A stretch of DNA of 64,000 nt from Rhodococcus jostii NBRC 16295 (lineage in GTDB: Bacteria; Actinomycetota; Actinomycetes; Mycobacteriales; Mycobacteriaceae). Of the stretch, positions 22,092 through 30,372 are shown in pieces; position 1 is the stretch's first letter; every line of letters begins with the position of its first letter. Under the pieces are notes generated by a model. The model did no database searches. It had not been told where the DNA came from and saw nothing but the letters and a program-made list of their open reading frames with translations. A program made the position numbers and the translations under genes. Where the stretch lies: positions 1-64,000 of the forward strand of contig NZ_BCWY01000019.1 in assembly GCF_001894825.1 (NCBI RefSeq), read 5' to 3'.

Positions 22092-22928
22092 ATGGACCGC
22101 TCCGAGTTGGCAGACTTCCTCCGTCGTCGCAGGGAGCAGCTGGTTCCGGCCGACGTCGGACTGCCGCCGGGGGTGCGTCGGCGGACGCCGGGGCTGCGGC
22201 GCGACGAGGTGGCGATGCTCGCGGGAATGTCCACCGACTACTACACGCGCCTCGAGCAGGCGCGCGGGCCGCACCCGTCGACGCAGGTTCTGGCGTCGAT
22301 CGCGCGGGCGCTGCGGCTCACCGACGATCAGCGCGATCACCTGTACCTGTTGTCCGGGCAGGTGCCGCCGATGCGGGCCGCGGGCAACAAACACGTCGGG
22401 CCGGGGTTGCTGCACCTGCTCGACAAGCTGGACGACACCCCGGGCTGCGTGATCTCGGACCTCGGGGAGGTGCTGATCCAGAACCGGATGCACGTGATCC
22501 TGTTCGGGGACGCGTCCCGCTATTCGGGTCTCGACCGGTACGTGACGTGGCGGTGGTTCGCGCACCCCGGCGAGCGCGGCATGTTCCCCGCGGACGATCA
22601 CGACCGCCTCGCCGGACAGCACGTCGCGGATCTGCGGGCGACTGCGGCCCGGCGCGCGGGCGACGCCGACGTCACGGACCTGGTGGACCGGCTGTACGAG
22701 ACGAGCACCGAATTCGCCGCGCTGTGGGACCGGCACGACGTGGCCGTCCGGCGATCCGACACGAAGAGCGTTCTCCACGACGAGGGCGGACGCATCGACC
22801 TCGTCTGCGAGACGTTGCTGACTCAGGGCGCCTATCAGCATCTACTCGTGTACATGCCGCAGCCGGGTTCCGACGCGCGGGCCAAGCTCGACCTGTTGCG
22901 GGTGATCGGCACCCAGCAGATGGTCTGA
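22092..22928 (+). CDS. XRE/MmyB-like transcriptional regulator
   Basis: 278 residues. The N-terminal helix-turn-helix is visible: PGLRRDEVAMLAGMSTDYY then RLEQARGPHPS with the LASIARALRLT follow-on, about residues 10-85. The remaining 190 residues match the MmyB-like ligand-binding domain common in actinobacteria (GNKHVGPGLLHLLDKLDDTP, RYVTWRWFAHPGER, DLRATAARRAGD). Such regulators usually sit divergently to a reductase or dehydrogenase and repress it; here the neighbour is the aldo/keto reductase 134 bases away. A weak CACAGT six bases before the ATG suggests a leaderless start. Confidence 0.88.
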   Translation: MDRSELADFLRRRREQLVPADVGLPPGVRRRTPGLRRDEVAMLAGMSTDYYTRLEQARGPHPSTQVLASIARALRLTDDQRDHLYLLSGQVPPMRAAGNKHVGPGLLHLLDKLDDTPGCVISDLGEVLIQNRMHVILFGDASRYSGLDRYVTWRWFAHPGERGMFPADDHDRLAGQHVADLRATAARRAGDADVTDLVDRLYETSTEFAALWDRHDVAVRRSDTKSVLHDEGGRIDLVCETLLTQGAYQHLLVYMPQPGSDARAKLDLLRVIGTQQMV

Positions 22929-23708
22929 TCAGGTGGTGAGTGGCCCGACGTGGGCCACGGCCCGGAGGGCGTCGTCGACCAGGAACCACACGGTCAGTGA
23001 CGTGTCGGTCCGGCGCCGGCGCAGAACGATCTTGTCGGTCGACACGATGGGTGCGAGGTACTCGAGCACCGCACGGTGAGGGTTGTCGACCAGGCGGCCG
23101 CCACCGGGATGCTCGTGGTCGGCGAGCAGCTCCTCGACCGCCTGCCAGTAGACGGCGTTGTTGACGTGGTCGAACGGGTCGATGTCGGTGCGGCGCAGGA
23201 TGAACTCGCTGTCCTCGATGCCGTCCTCGTCGGCGGCCGGAGCATTCTCGACGAGCCACCGCTTCCACTTCAGCCGGTGTTCCTCCGCCGACTCCCCGAG
23301 GCGTTCGATGAACCCGTCGTCGATACGGGTGGGCATTCCCGTTTCGCCGCTGATGTGGATCCAGAACCCTTCGGTCTCGATCAGCGCGCCCGCCTCACCT
23401 TCGATCTGCACGCGCATGTTCGTCCAGCGGGTCGACAGCGCCGAACACCAGCGACGGAGATGCACCCGCTCGGGCCACACGGCGGGCCGCACGACGTCGA
23501 TGACGGTGCGCCGGACGATCCACAGCGGGTGGGTGTCGGTGGCGTCCACCGCGTCGAGGTTGTCGAGGCCGGCGTCCTGGAGGTAGCGCGCGATCCCGTC
23601 GAGGCGGAGTCGTTTGGCGGCGTCGATGTCGCCGGTTCGGACCGGCCAGGAGGTCTCGAAGATTCGACCGCGGGAGGGTCGAGCGGCGAGGGGTCGGTCG
23701 AGTGCCAA
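22929..23708 (-). CDS. Acyl-[ACP] thioesterase (FatA/FatB-like)
   Basis: 259 residues, two hotdog domains. The first carries RTGDIDAAKRLRLDGIARYLQDAG, the second DIDPFDHVNNAVYWQAVEE, where the Asp/His/Asn cluster matches the acyl-ACP thioesterase active-site region. It hydrolyses fatty acyl-ACP (or CoA) to free fatty acid in the cytosol. The start is the TTG at 23708, with GAAGGAAA six bases upstream. It abuts the 3' end of the convergent XRE gene with no gap, and its 5' side faces the fprB promoter region. Confidence 0.82.
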   Translation of the reverse strand: MALDRPLAARPSRGRIFETSWPVRTGDIDAAKRLRLDGIARYLQDAGLDNLDAVDATDTHPLWIVRRTVIDVVRPAVWPERVHLRRWCSALSTRWTNMRVQIEGEAGALIETEGFWIHISGETGMPTRIDDGFIERLGESAEEHRLKWKRWLVENAPAADEDGIEDSEFILRRTDIDPFDHVNNAVYWQAVEELLADHEHPGGGRLVDNPHRAVLEYLAPIVSTDKIVLRRRRTDTSLTVWFLVDDALRAVAHVGPLTT

Positions 23709-23860
23709 GATGCGTTTCCTTCGCTTGTGGACGGAGCCCTGATTCTTCCATCAAGCGCCGGTGCTTGTTTGCGGACGCGATTCTCAGTACAGTTCATATA
23801 ACTGTTACTACGTGTAACACAAACGAGCTCGATGGTCCGGACAGGTGTGAGGAAACCGCA

Positions 23861-25522
23861 ATGGCATATGTCATCACCCAGGCGTGCTGCAACGACGCGA
23901 GCTGCGTCTCCGCGTGCCCCGTGAACTGCATCCATCCGACGCCCGAGGAGCGGGAGTTCGCGCAGACCGAGATGCTGCACATCGACCCGGAAACCTGCAT
24001 CGACTGCGGGGCGTGCGTCGACGCCTGTCCGGTCGACGCGATCTTCCCGGAAGACAAGCTCCTCGGTTCGCTCACCCGCTACAAGGACATCAACGCCGAG
24101 TACTACACGACCAACCCCATGCCGACGGGGTGGATCCCTCTCACACCCGCGACCCCGCCGCGGCGCGACCTCGGCACGCTCCGCGTCGCCGTCGTCGGTG
24201 CCGGCCCCGCGGCCTGCTACGCCGCGGGTGAACTGCTCGAACGTTCGGACATCGAGGTCGAGATGTTCGAGAAGCTGCCGACCCCGTGGGGGCTCATCCG
24301 TGCCGGCGTCGCACCCGACCACCCCGGCACCAAGGAAGTGACGCGGATGTTCGAGTGGAGTCTCGACCGGCCGAACTTCGAATTCCACCTCAACGTCGAG
24401 GTCGGCAAGCACGTCACGCACGACGAACTGCTGGAGAACCACCACGCCGTCATCTACGCCGTCGGGGCGTCGAGCGACCGTCGACTGGGAATCCCCGGCG
24501 AGGACCTCCCCGGCGTGCACGCCGCCACCGAGTTCGTGGCCTGGTACAACGGCCACCCGGATCATGCGCAGCGCACCTTCGACCTGTCCGCGAAGCGCGC
24601 GGTGATCGTCGGCAACGGCAACGTCGCGCTCGACGTGGCCCGCATCCTCACGATGAACGTCGAGGAGCTGGAGCGGACGGACATCGCCGATCACGCCCTC
24701 GCCGCGCTGCGGCGCAGCAACATCGAGGAGGTCGTGCTCCTCGGCCGCCGCGGGCCGGCGCAGGCGGCGTACAGCAACCCCGAGTTCCTCGCGCTCGGCG
24801 ACCTCGAGAACGTGGACGTCGTCATCGACGACGCAGACCTCGACCTCGACCCGGCCAGTGAGGCGCTGCTGGACGATCCGGCGACTGCGATGAAGGTCCG
24901 GCTGGCGCGGGAGTTCGCGCAGCGTGCCCCGCGTCCCGGTCACAAGCGCATCGTGTTCCGCTACCTGACGTCGCCGCTCGAGGTCACCGGGTCCGGCAAG
25001 GCCGAGTCGCTGCGCTACGGACGCAACGAACTGGTGGTCGACGACTCCGGCGCGCTGTCGGCCCGGCCGCAGGGCGAGGAGGGTTCGCTCGACACCTCGC
25101 TCGTGCTGCGCTCCATCGGGTACCGCGGCAATCCCGTAGGCGGTGTCGCGTTCGACGAGAAGCGTGGCGTGATCCCCAACGAACACGGACGTGTCTCCGA
25201 CCGCGTGTACGTGACGGGATGGATCAAGCGTGGTCCCAGTGGTGTCATCGGCACCAACAAGGCCTGCGCCAAGGAGACGGTGTCCTCGCTGCTCGCGGAT
25301 TTCGAAGCCGGGAAGCTCCTCGGCACGGTCGGCACCCGCAGGGACGTGAAGAAGCTGATCGAGCGCCGTCAGCCGCAGCAGATCGGGTTCCCGGGCTGGC
25401 GCGCGATCGACAAGGCGGAGACCGGTCGCGCCGCGGGTTCCGGGCGTCCGCGCGTGAAGATGACCGACACGGTCGAGATGGTGTCCGTCGCCCGCAAGCG
25501 CAGGTGGCTCTTCGCTCGTTGA
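23861..25522 (+). CDS. fprB: Ferredoxin-ferredoxin/NADP reductase fusion, FprB-like
   Basis: 553 residues from ATG 23861 (GAGGAA upstream); the frame stays open before it but lacks protein character. Domain 1 (1-about 100): bacterial 7Fe/8Fe ferredoxin with Cys9/10, 15, 19, 23 and CIDCGACVDACPVDAI (Cys46, 49, 52, 56). Domain 2 (about 108-553): adrenodoxin-reductase-like flavoprotein with FAD-binding VAVVGAGPAACYAAGEL, LPTPWGLIRAGVAPDHPGTK, NADPH-binding VIVGNGNVALDVARIL, and the C-terminal VYVTGWIKRGPSGVIGTNK. It moves electrons between NADPH and ferredoxin clusters, for example for cytochrome P450s. The architecture matches the FprB group of mycolic-acid bacteria. Confidence 0.9.
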   Translation: MAYVITQACCNDASCVSACPVNCIHPTPEEREFAQTEMLHIDPETCIDCGACVDACPVDAIFPEDKLLGSLTRYKDINAEYYTTNPMPTGWIPLTPATPPRRDLGTLRVAVVGAGPAACYAAGELLERSDIEVEMFEKLPTPWGLIRAGVAPDHPGTKEVTRMFEWSLDRPNFEFHLNVEVGKHVTHDELLENHHAVIYAVGASSDRRLGIPGEDLPGVHAATEFVAWYNGHPDHAQRTFDLSAKRAVIVGNGNVALDVARILTMNVEELERTDIADHALAALRRSNIEEVVLLGRRGPAQAAYSNPEFLALGDLENVDVVIDDADLDLDPASEALLDDPATAMKVRLAREFAQRAPRPGHKRIVFRYLTSPLEVTGSGKAESLRYGRNELVVDDSGALSARPQGEEGSLDTSLVLRSIGYRGNPVGGVAFDEKRGVIPNEHGRVSDRVYVTGWIKRGPSGVIGTNKACAKETVSSLLADFEAGKLLGTVGTRRDVKKLIERRQPQQIGFPGWRAIDKAETGRAAGSGRPRVKMTDTVEMVSVARKRRWLFAR

Positions 25523-25532
25523 CGGACTCCCG

Positions 25533-25575
25533 CCACCACTGCGCGTCTAGTCTTCGAGCATGCGCGCAGTGGTGG
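25533..25575. promoter_or_regulatory. 13-bp inverted repeat enclosing -10 and start codon
   Basis: CCACCACTGCGCG (25533-25545) and CGCGCAGTGGTGG (25563-25575) are exact reverse complements. The 17-base centre contains TAGTCT (25548-25553, a -10 candidate) and ends with the ATG of the quinone oxidoreductase gene at 25560. It could be a repressor site, or an RNA hairpin that hides the start codon in read-through mRNA from fprB. Confidence 0.6.
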
Positions 25576-26525
25576 TGACGGAGCTGTCGGGCCCGGGCGG
25601 CATGGCGGTCCGCGACGTGCCGGAACCGTCGGCCGAGGGTCTGGTTCTCATCGACGTCGAGGCGAGCGGCGTGTGCTTCCCCGACCTCCTGATCAGCTAC
25701 GGCAAGTATCAGCTCCGGCCCGAGCCGCCGTTCGTCCCCGGCGCCGAAGTCACGGGTGTCGTCGTGTCGGCGCCGGCCGTCAGCGGATTCGAGCCGGGGC
25801 AGCGCGTGCTCGCGGCGTCTCAGGTGGGCGGGTACGCAGAGAAGGTCGCGGTGCCCCCGGAGCGCGTGCTGCCCATCCCGCCGATCCTGGGCTTCGAGGA
25901 AGCGGCGTCGCTGATCATCAACTACCAGACGATGGAGTTCGCGCTGGAGCGACGGGCACGGCTCCGGTCCGGCGAAACCGTCGTCGTCCTCGGTGCGGCG
26001 GGCGGGGTGGGCACGTCCACCATCCAGTTGGCCAAGGCGCACGGCGCCCGCGTGATCGCGGTGGTGCGGCGGGACGGCGCCGAAAACTTCCTTCGTGAAC
26101 TGGGCGCCGACGAGGTCGTCCGCCTCGCCGACGGCTGGGGCGACCGGGTCCGGGACCTGACCGGTGGCCGGGGCGCGCAGATCGTGGTCGACCCCGTCGG
26201 CGGTGAGGCCTTCGACGAGGCCGTCCGCGTGCTGGCCCCGGAGGGCCGGCTGGTGGTGATCGGATTCGCCGGCGGGGCGATCCCGGAGTTGAGGATGAAC
26301 CGGGTGCTGTTCCGCAACATCAGCATCGTCGGCGCCGCGTGGGGCGAGTTCATCCGGACCGAACCGAACGCGCTGGAAGAGGTGCACGCCGCATTGATCC
26401 GGCACGTGGAGCGCGGACTGCGTCCGGTGGTCACGTCCCGGTATCCGCTCGAACGGGCGCCGGACGCTCTACGCGATCTCGAGGCCGGTCTCGTGCTGGG
26501 CAAAGCGGTCCTCGTTCAGGACTGA
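25560..26525 (+). CDS. NADPH:quinone oxidoreductase family (MDR superfamily)
   Basis: 321 residues. The medium-chain dehydrogenase/reductase fold without structural zinc: N-terminal GroES-like part (DVEASGVCFPDLLISYGKYQ, PFVPGAEVTGVV), then the Rossmann nucleotide-binding part with VVVLGAAGGVGTSTIQLAKA and QIVVDPVGGEAFDEAV. The absence of catalytic zinc ligands and the short length fit QorA-like enzymes that reduce quinones or enones with NADPH. It starts 37 bases after fprB, so co-transcription is possible, but a -10 (TAGTCT) six bases before its ATG suggests its own leaderless transcript. Confidence 0.86.
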   Translation: MRAVVVTELSGPGGMAVRDVPEPSAEGLVLIDVEASGVCFPDLLISYGKYQLRPEPPFVPGAEVTGVVVSAPAVSGFEPGQRVLAASQVGGYAEKVAVPPERVLPIPPILGFEEAASLIINYQTMEFALERRARLRSGETVVVLGAAGGVGTSTIQLAKAHGARVIAVVRRDGAENFLRELGADEVVRLADGWGDRVRDLTGGRGAQIVVDPVGGEAFDEAVRVLAPEGRLVVIGFAGGAIPELRMNRVLFRNISIVGAAWGEFIRTEPNALEEVHAALIRHVERGLRPVVTSRYPLERAPDALRDLEAGLVLGKAVLVQD

Positions 26526-26597
26526 ACGCGCAGGTCGCAGCGACGGTCGGGCGGTGTGATACCTGACACCATTTATTCGGTTGCGTCATAGTTGCTG

Positions 26598-26626
26598 TTG
26601 GGCAATAGTTGCATGAGCGCTATCAT
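26598..26626 (+). promoter_or_regulatory. MarR-MFS promoter, leaderless type, with direct repeats
   Basis: TTGGGC (26598-26603), 17-base spacer, TATCAT (26621-26626), six bases to GTG 26633. ATAGTTGC occurs twice as direct repeats at 26588-26595 and 26605-26612, flanking and overlapping the -35 to -10 region; these are candidate half-sites for MarR autoregulation. Confidence 0.65.
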
Positions 26627-26632
26627 TTGACG

Positions 26633-27103
26633 GTGCCCGACAAATCTCCTGATCTTCTCTTCGAACTACTCAACGATTTCTTCACTCAACTGTTGAGCGC
26701 GGGGGAGTCGGAGTCGATGGACAACCTCATCGAGCTGGACCTCACGTTTTCGCAGGTGCGCATGCTCTTCGCGCTCGCCCAGCACGGTGAGCCGCTGCCG
26801 ATCAACGAGGTGGCCGAGCGGCTGCGGCTCTCGGTGGCCGCGGCGGGCCGGAACGTCGACCAGCTCGTGAAACTGGGTCTGGTCGTTCGACGGGAGGACG
26901 AACGCGACCGGCGGGTCAAGCGGGTCTCCTTGTCGGAGGCCGGGCATAAGGTCGCCAACCAGCACATCGAATGCAAGCGTGATCAGTTGCGACGGTTCGC
27001 ATGGCGGGTTCCGGAGACCGAGCGGACTCGGCTGATCGAGGCACTACAACCGATCCTCGCGGGGGAGTCCCTGCGAGAACTCAACCAGGAGATATTCGGA
27101 TGA
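26633..27103 (+). CDS. MarR family transcriptional regulator
   Basis: 156 residues from GTG 26633; a TTG at 26609 would add eight residues but lies upstream of the likely transcription start. Winged-helix features: LTFSQVRMLFALAQHGEPLP, INEVAERLRLSVAAAGRNVDQLVKLGLVVR (recognition helix), then the wing REDERDRRVKRVSLSEAG. The gene overlaps the downstream efflux pump by 4 bases (ATGA), the classic arrangement of a MarR repressor controlling its own multidrug exporter. Probably de-repressed by a small-molecule ligand. Confidence 0.88.
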   Translation: MPDKSPDLLFELLNDFFTQLLSAGESESMDNLIELDLTFSQVRMLFALAQHGEPLPINEVAERLRLSVAAAGRNVDQLVKLGLVVRREDERDRRVKRVSLSEAGHKVANQHIECKRDQLRRFAWRVPETERTRLIEALQPILAGESLRELNQEIFG

Positions 27104-28629
27104 CATCGCCGACCGCCGCGAACGCGGCGCCCGACAAGCTCGACGGCACGGTCCTCAAGATCGCGTCCGTGGTGGTGCTCGGTGCCATCATGTCGATCCT
27201 CGACGTGACCGTGGTCAGCGTCGCGTTGCCGACGTTCGCCACGGAATTCGACACCACGTACGCCACCGTCGCGTGGACGATGACCGCGTACACCCTCGCC
27301 CTCGCCACCGTCATTCCCGTGACCGGATGGGCGGCCGACCGTTTCGGCACCAAGCGCCTCTACATGACGGCGCTCGTGCTGTTCGTCCTCGGCTCGGTGC
27401 TGTGCAGCTTCGCCTGGGACATCACCTCGCTGATCGGCTTCCGCGTCCTGCAGGGACTCGGCGGCGGCATGCTGATGCCGCTCGGTATGACGATCATGAC
27501 GAAGGCGGCCGGACCCGACCGCGTCGGCCGGGTCATGGCGGTTCTCGGTATCCCCATGCTGCTCGGCCCGATCGGCGGCCCGATCCTCGGCGGCTGGCTG
27601 ATCGAGGCCGCGAGCTGGCACTGGATCTTCCTGATCAACGTGCCGATCGGGATCGTCGCCCTCACTGCCGCGTACATCATCCTGCCGTCCGACAAGGCCT
27701 CGCCCTCCGAGTCCTTCGACTTCCTCGGCATGCTGCTGCTCTCGCCCGGCCTGGCACTGTTCCTGTTCGGTGTGTCGTCCATCCCCGAGGTGGGCACGGT
27801 CGCCTCGGCCCGCGTGCTCGTGCCCGGCGCGATCGGCCTGGCGCTGATCATCGCGTTCGTGTTCCACGCGCTCCGCAAGGATCACCCGCTGATCGACCTA
27901 CACCTGTTCAAGAACCGGCAGCTGTCGGTCGCCGTCATCACGACCTCGCTGTTCATCGTCGCGTTCATGGGTGCCGGTCTGCTGTTCCCCAGCTACTTCA
28001 TCCAGGTCGGCGGGCACACCACGCTCGCCGCCGGTCTGCTGATGGCTCCGCAGGGCATCGGCGCGATGCTGACCATGCCCGTGGCCGGACGACTCGTCGA
28101 CAAGATCGGCCCCGGCAAGATCGTGCTGACGGGTCTACCGCTGATCCTGATCGGTCTGGGTACCTTCACCCAGGTTGCGGCGGACTCGCCGACGTGGCTG
28201 CTGATGGGTGCCCTGTTCGTGATGGGCATGGGCATGGGCTGCACGATGATGCCGCTGATGACCGCCGCGATCGTGACGCTCTCCAACGATCAGGTCGCGC
28301 GTGGTTCGACCCTGATGAACATCGTCCAGCAGACCGCAGGCTCGATCGGTACCGCGGTCATGTCGGTGGTCCTCACCAACCAGCTGCTCGATCGCGGTCT
28401 CGACAGTCAGACCGTCGCGATGCAGCACGTGCCCGAGGTCGCCGCTCAGGAGCCTCCCGGCATGGTGGACCAGGTCCTGAGTCAGGCTGCCGACGCGTTC
28501 GGCAACACATTCCTGGTCGCCACCGTGCTGATCGCGTTGACGCTCATCCCGGCGTTCATGCTGCCGCGGAAGAAGTCGGTCAACCCGCATCTCGAGGCGG
28601 AAGGCGCCCCGACGGTCATGATGCACTGA
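27100..28629 (+). CDS. DHA2 family MFS transporter (EmrB/QacA type)
   Basis: 509 residues, AGGAG upstream of ATG 27100. About 14 predicted helices. The DHA2 signature LDVTVVSVALPTF is in helix 1, the motif A loop GWAADRFGTKRLY lies between helices 2 and 3, and GIPMLLGPIGGPILGGWL corresponds to motif C of drug exporters. It pumps hydrophobic or cationic compounds outward using the proton gradient. Translationally coupled to the MarR regulator. The 3' end lies in a 28-base tandem duplication (28615-28687), and a strong hairpin follows at 28708-28740. Confidence 0.9.
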   Translation: MTSPTAANAAPDKLDGTVLKIASVVVLGAIMSILDVTVVSVALPTFATEFDTTYATVAWTMTAYTLALATVIPVTGWAADRFGTKRLYMTALVLFVLGSVLCSFAWDITSLIGFRVLQGLGGGMLMPLGMTIMTKAAGPDRVGRVMAVLGIPMLLGPIGGPILGGWLIEAASWHWIFLINVPIGIVALTAAYIILPSDKASPSESFDFLGMLLLSPGLALFLFGVSSIPEVGTVASARVLVPGAIGLALIIAFVFHALRKDHPLIDLHLFKNRQLSVAVITTSLFIVAFMGAGLLFPSYFIQVGGHTTLAAGLLMAPQGIGAMLTMPVAGRLVDKIGPGKIVLTGLPLILIGLGTFTQVAADSPTWLLMGALFVMGMGMGCTMMPLMTAAIVTLSNDQVARGSTLMNIVQQTAGSIGTAVMSVVLTNQLLDRGLDSQTVAMQHVPEVAAQEPPGMVDQVLSQAADAFGNTFLVATVLIALTLIPAFMLPRKKSVNPHLEAEGAPTVMMH

Positions 28630-28687
28630 TCCGGCTCTGCCGGTCACGATGTACTGATCCGGCTCTGCCGGTCACGATGTACTGATC
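28615..28687 (+). repeat. Tandem repeat across the MFS gene end (28-base unit, 2.6 copies)
   Basis: Units 28615-28642 and 28643-28670 differ at two positions; a partial third copy is 28671-28687. Each contains ACTGATCCGGCTCTGCCG. The first includes the last codons and TGA of the transporter gene (Met-His-stop), so the gene end has been duplicated downstream. Confidence 0.9.
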
Positions 28688-28707
28688 GGGCTCGATCGAA
28701 CGTTGCC

Positions 28708-28740
28708 GAGGGCGGCAAGCGCACTGCGCTTGCCGCCCTC
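28708..28740. terminator. Hairpin terminator after MFS gene
   Basis: GAGGGCGGCAAGCGCA (28708-28723) and TGCGCTTGCCGCCCTC (28725-28740) are exact reverse complements separated by one base, forming a 14-bp or longer stem. There is no T-tract, as is common for actinobacterial terminators. Confidence 0.8.
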
Positions 28741-28786
28741 GGTCGATTCCGGAATACCGCGAAGTGGTTGAATGTTGTAATAGGTT

Positions 28787-28800
28787 CATGCAAATGCATG
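28787..28800. promoter_or_regulatory. 14-base palindrome upstream of LLM oxidoreductase
   Basis: CATGCA-AA-TGCATG is a perfect palindrome 25 bases before the start of the LLM gene. Its form and position fit a MarR-type operator, and a MarR gene is the second gene of this unit. A TTGAAT at 28768-28773 may be the -35. Inference. Confidence 0.5.
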
Positions 28801-28825
28801 GAGTTCTGGCGCGAGAGGAACAGCT

Positions 28826-29923
28826 ATGCAGTTCGGAATCTTCACCGTCGGCGACGTCACGCCCGATCCCACCACCGGCCGCGCACCCACCGAGCACGAG
28901 CGCATCAAGGCGATGACGACCATCGCCAAGCATGCGGAGGACGTCGGGCTCGACGTGTTCGCCACCGGCGAGCATCACAACCCGCCGTTCGTGCCGTCGT
29001 CCCCGACCACGATGCTGGGCTACCTCGCGGCGCAGACCGAGAAGATCATCCTGTCGACCTCCACGACGCTGATCACCACCAACGACCCCGTGAAGATCGC
29101 CGAGGACTACGCGATGCTGCAGCACCTCGCGGACGGGCGGGTGGACCTGATGATGGGCCGCGGAAACACGGCCCCCGTCTACCCGTGGTTCGGCCAGGAC
29201 ATCCGGCAGGGCATTCCGCTGGCGCTGGAGCACTACCGGCTGCTCCGCCGGCTGTGGGACGAGGACGTCGTGGACTGGCAGGGGCAGTTCCGCACGCCGC
29301 TGCAGGGATTCACGTCGACCCCGCGTCCGCTCGACGGTATCCCGCCCTTCGTGTGGCACGGATCGATCCGCAGCCCGGAGATCGCCGAGATCGCGGCGTT
29401 CCACGGCGACGGGTTCTTCGCGAACAACATCTTCTGGCCCAAGGAGCACTACATCGCCCTGATCAACCTCTACCGCGAGCGATACGAGCACTACGGTCAC
29501 GGCCGCGCGGACCAGGCCATCGTCGGACTGGGCGGGCAGGTCTTCATGCGCAAGAACGCAAAGGATGCCGTCGACGAGTTCCGGCCCTACTTCGACAACG
29601 CCCCCGTCTACGGCCACGGTCCGAGCCTCGAGGACTTCACCGACCAGACCCCACTCACCGTCGGCACACCGGAACAGGTGATCGAGAAGACCCTGACGTT
29701 CGCCGACTTCTTCGGCGACTACCAGCGGCAGCTGTTCCTCGTCGACCACGCGGGACTGCCGTTGAAGACGGTGCTCGAGCAGTTGGATCTGCTGGGCGGT
29801 GAGGTCGTGCCGGTGCTGCGCACGGAGTTCGCGGCCCGGCGACCTGCCGGCGTTCCCGACAACCCGCCGACGCACGCGTCGATGAAGTCCGATCGCGAGC
29901 CGGTCGATGCCGCCCGTCAGTAG
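28826..29923 (+). CDS. LLM class flavin-dependent oxidoreductase
   Basis: 365 residues with GAGAGGAA upstream of the ATG. Luciferase-like TIM barrel: MQFGIFTVGD, LDVFATGEHHNPPFVPSSP, ILSTSTTLITTNDPVKIAED, MLQHLADGRVDLMMGRGN, and PPFVWHGSIRSPE are all typical of F420- or FMN-using LLM proteins. The substrate is unknown. The 3' end overlaps the next gene (MarR) by 17 bases, and a pirin follows, forming a three-gene unit that looks like an oxidative or xenobiotic response module. Confidence 0.88.
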   Translation: MQFGIFTVGDVTPDPTTGRAPTEHERIKAMTTIAKHAEDVGLDVFATGEHHNPPFVPSSPTTMLGYLAAQTEKIILSTSTTLITTNDPVKIAEDYAMLQHLADGRVDLMMGRGNTAPVYPWFGQDIRQGIPLALEHYRLLRRLWDEDVVDWQGQFRTPLQGFTSTPRPLDGIPPFVWHGSIRSPEIAEIAAFHGDGFFANNIFWPKEHYIALINLYRERYEHYGHGRADQAIVGLGGQVFMRKNAKDAVDEFRPYFDNAPVYGHGPSLEDFTDQTPLTVGTPEQVIEKTLTFADFFGDYQRQLFLVDHAGLPLKTVLEQLDLLGGEVVPVLRTEFAARRPAGVPDNPPTHASMKSDREPVDAARQ

Positions 29924-30353
29924 AACCGAACGGGCGACCGAGGCGTGGGAGGCCCTCTTCCGCGCCCAGGTCGCGGTGATGCGCCACCTCGCGGCCGACG
30001 ACGTGTGGGACGAGCTGAGCCTGCGCGAATACGACGTGCTGTTCACCCTCAGCCGGGCGCCCGGACGCAGGCTGCGACTGCACGACCTCAACCGGGAGAT
30101 CCTGCTCAGCCAGCCGTCTCTGAGCCGGCTGGTCGAGCGCCTCGTCGTCGCGGGGCTGGTCACCCGGGAAGGCGATCCCGGCGACCGCAGGGGAACCGTC
30201 GTCGCCCTGACCGACGAGGGTGCGCGCCGGCAGCAGTCCGTGGGGCGCAGGCATGCTGCGAGCATCCGGCGGCACGTCGGGCCCGCCCTCTCGGACGACG
30301 AACTCGACACGCTCACCGACCTGTGCACAAAACTTCGCGGCGCACAGGACTGA
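29907..30353 (+). CDS. MarR family transcriptional regulator
   Basis: 148 residues, ATG within the 3' end of the LLM gene. Winged-helix pattern: LSLREYDVLFTLSRAPGRRL, LHDLNREILLSQPSLSRLVERLVVAGLV (recognition helix), wing REGDPGDRRGTVVALTDEG. Likely regulates its own operon with the flavin oxidoreductase and pirin; the palindrome CATGCAAATGCATG at 28787-28800 is a candidate binding site. Confidence 0.87.
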   Translation: MPPVSRTERATEAWEALFRAQVAVMRHLAADDVWDELSLREYDVLFTLSRAPGRRLRLHDLNREILLSQPSLSRLVERLVVAGLVTREGDPGDRRGTVVALTDEGARRQQSVGRRHAASIRRHVGPALSDDELDTLTDLCTKLRGAQD

Positions 30354-30372
30354 TGGAAGGCACGATGGAGCA

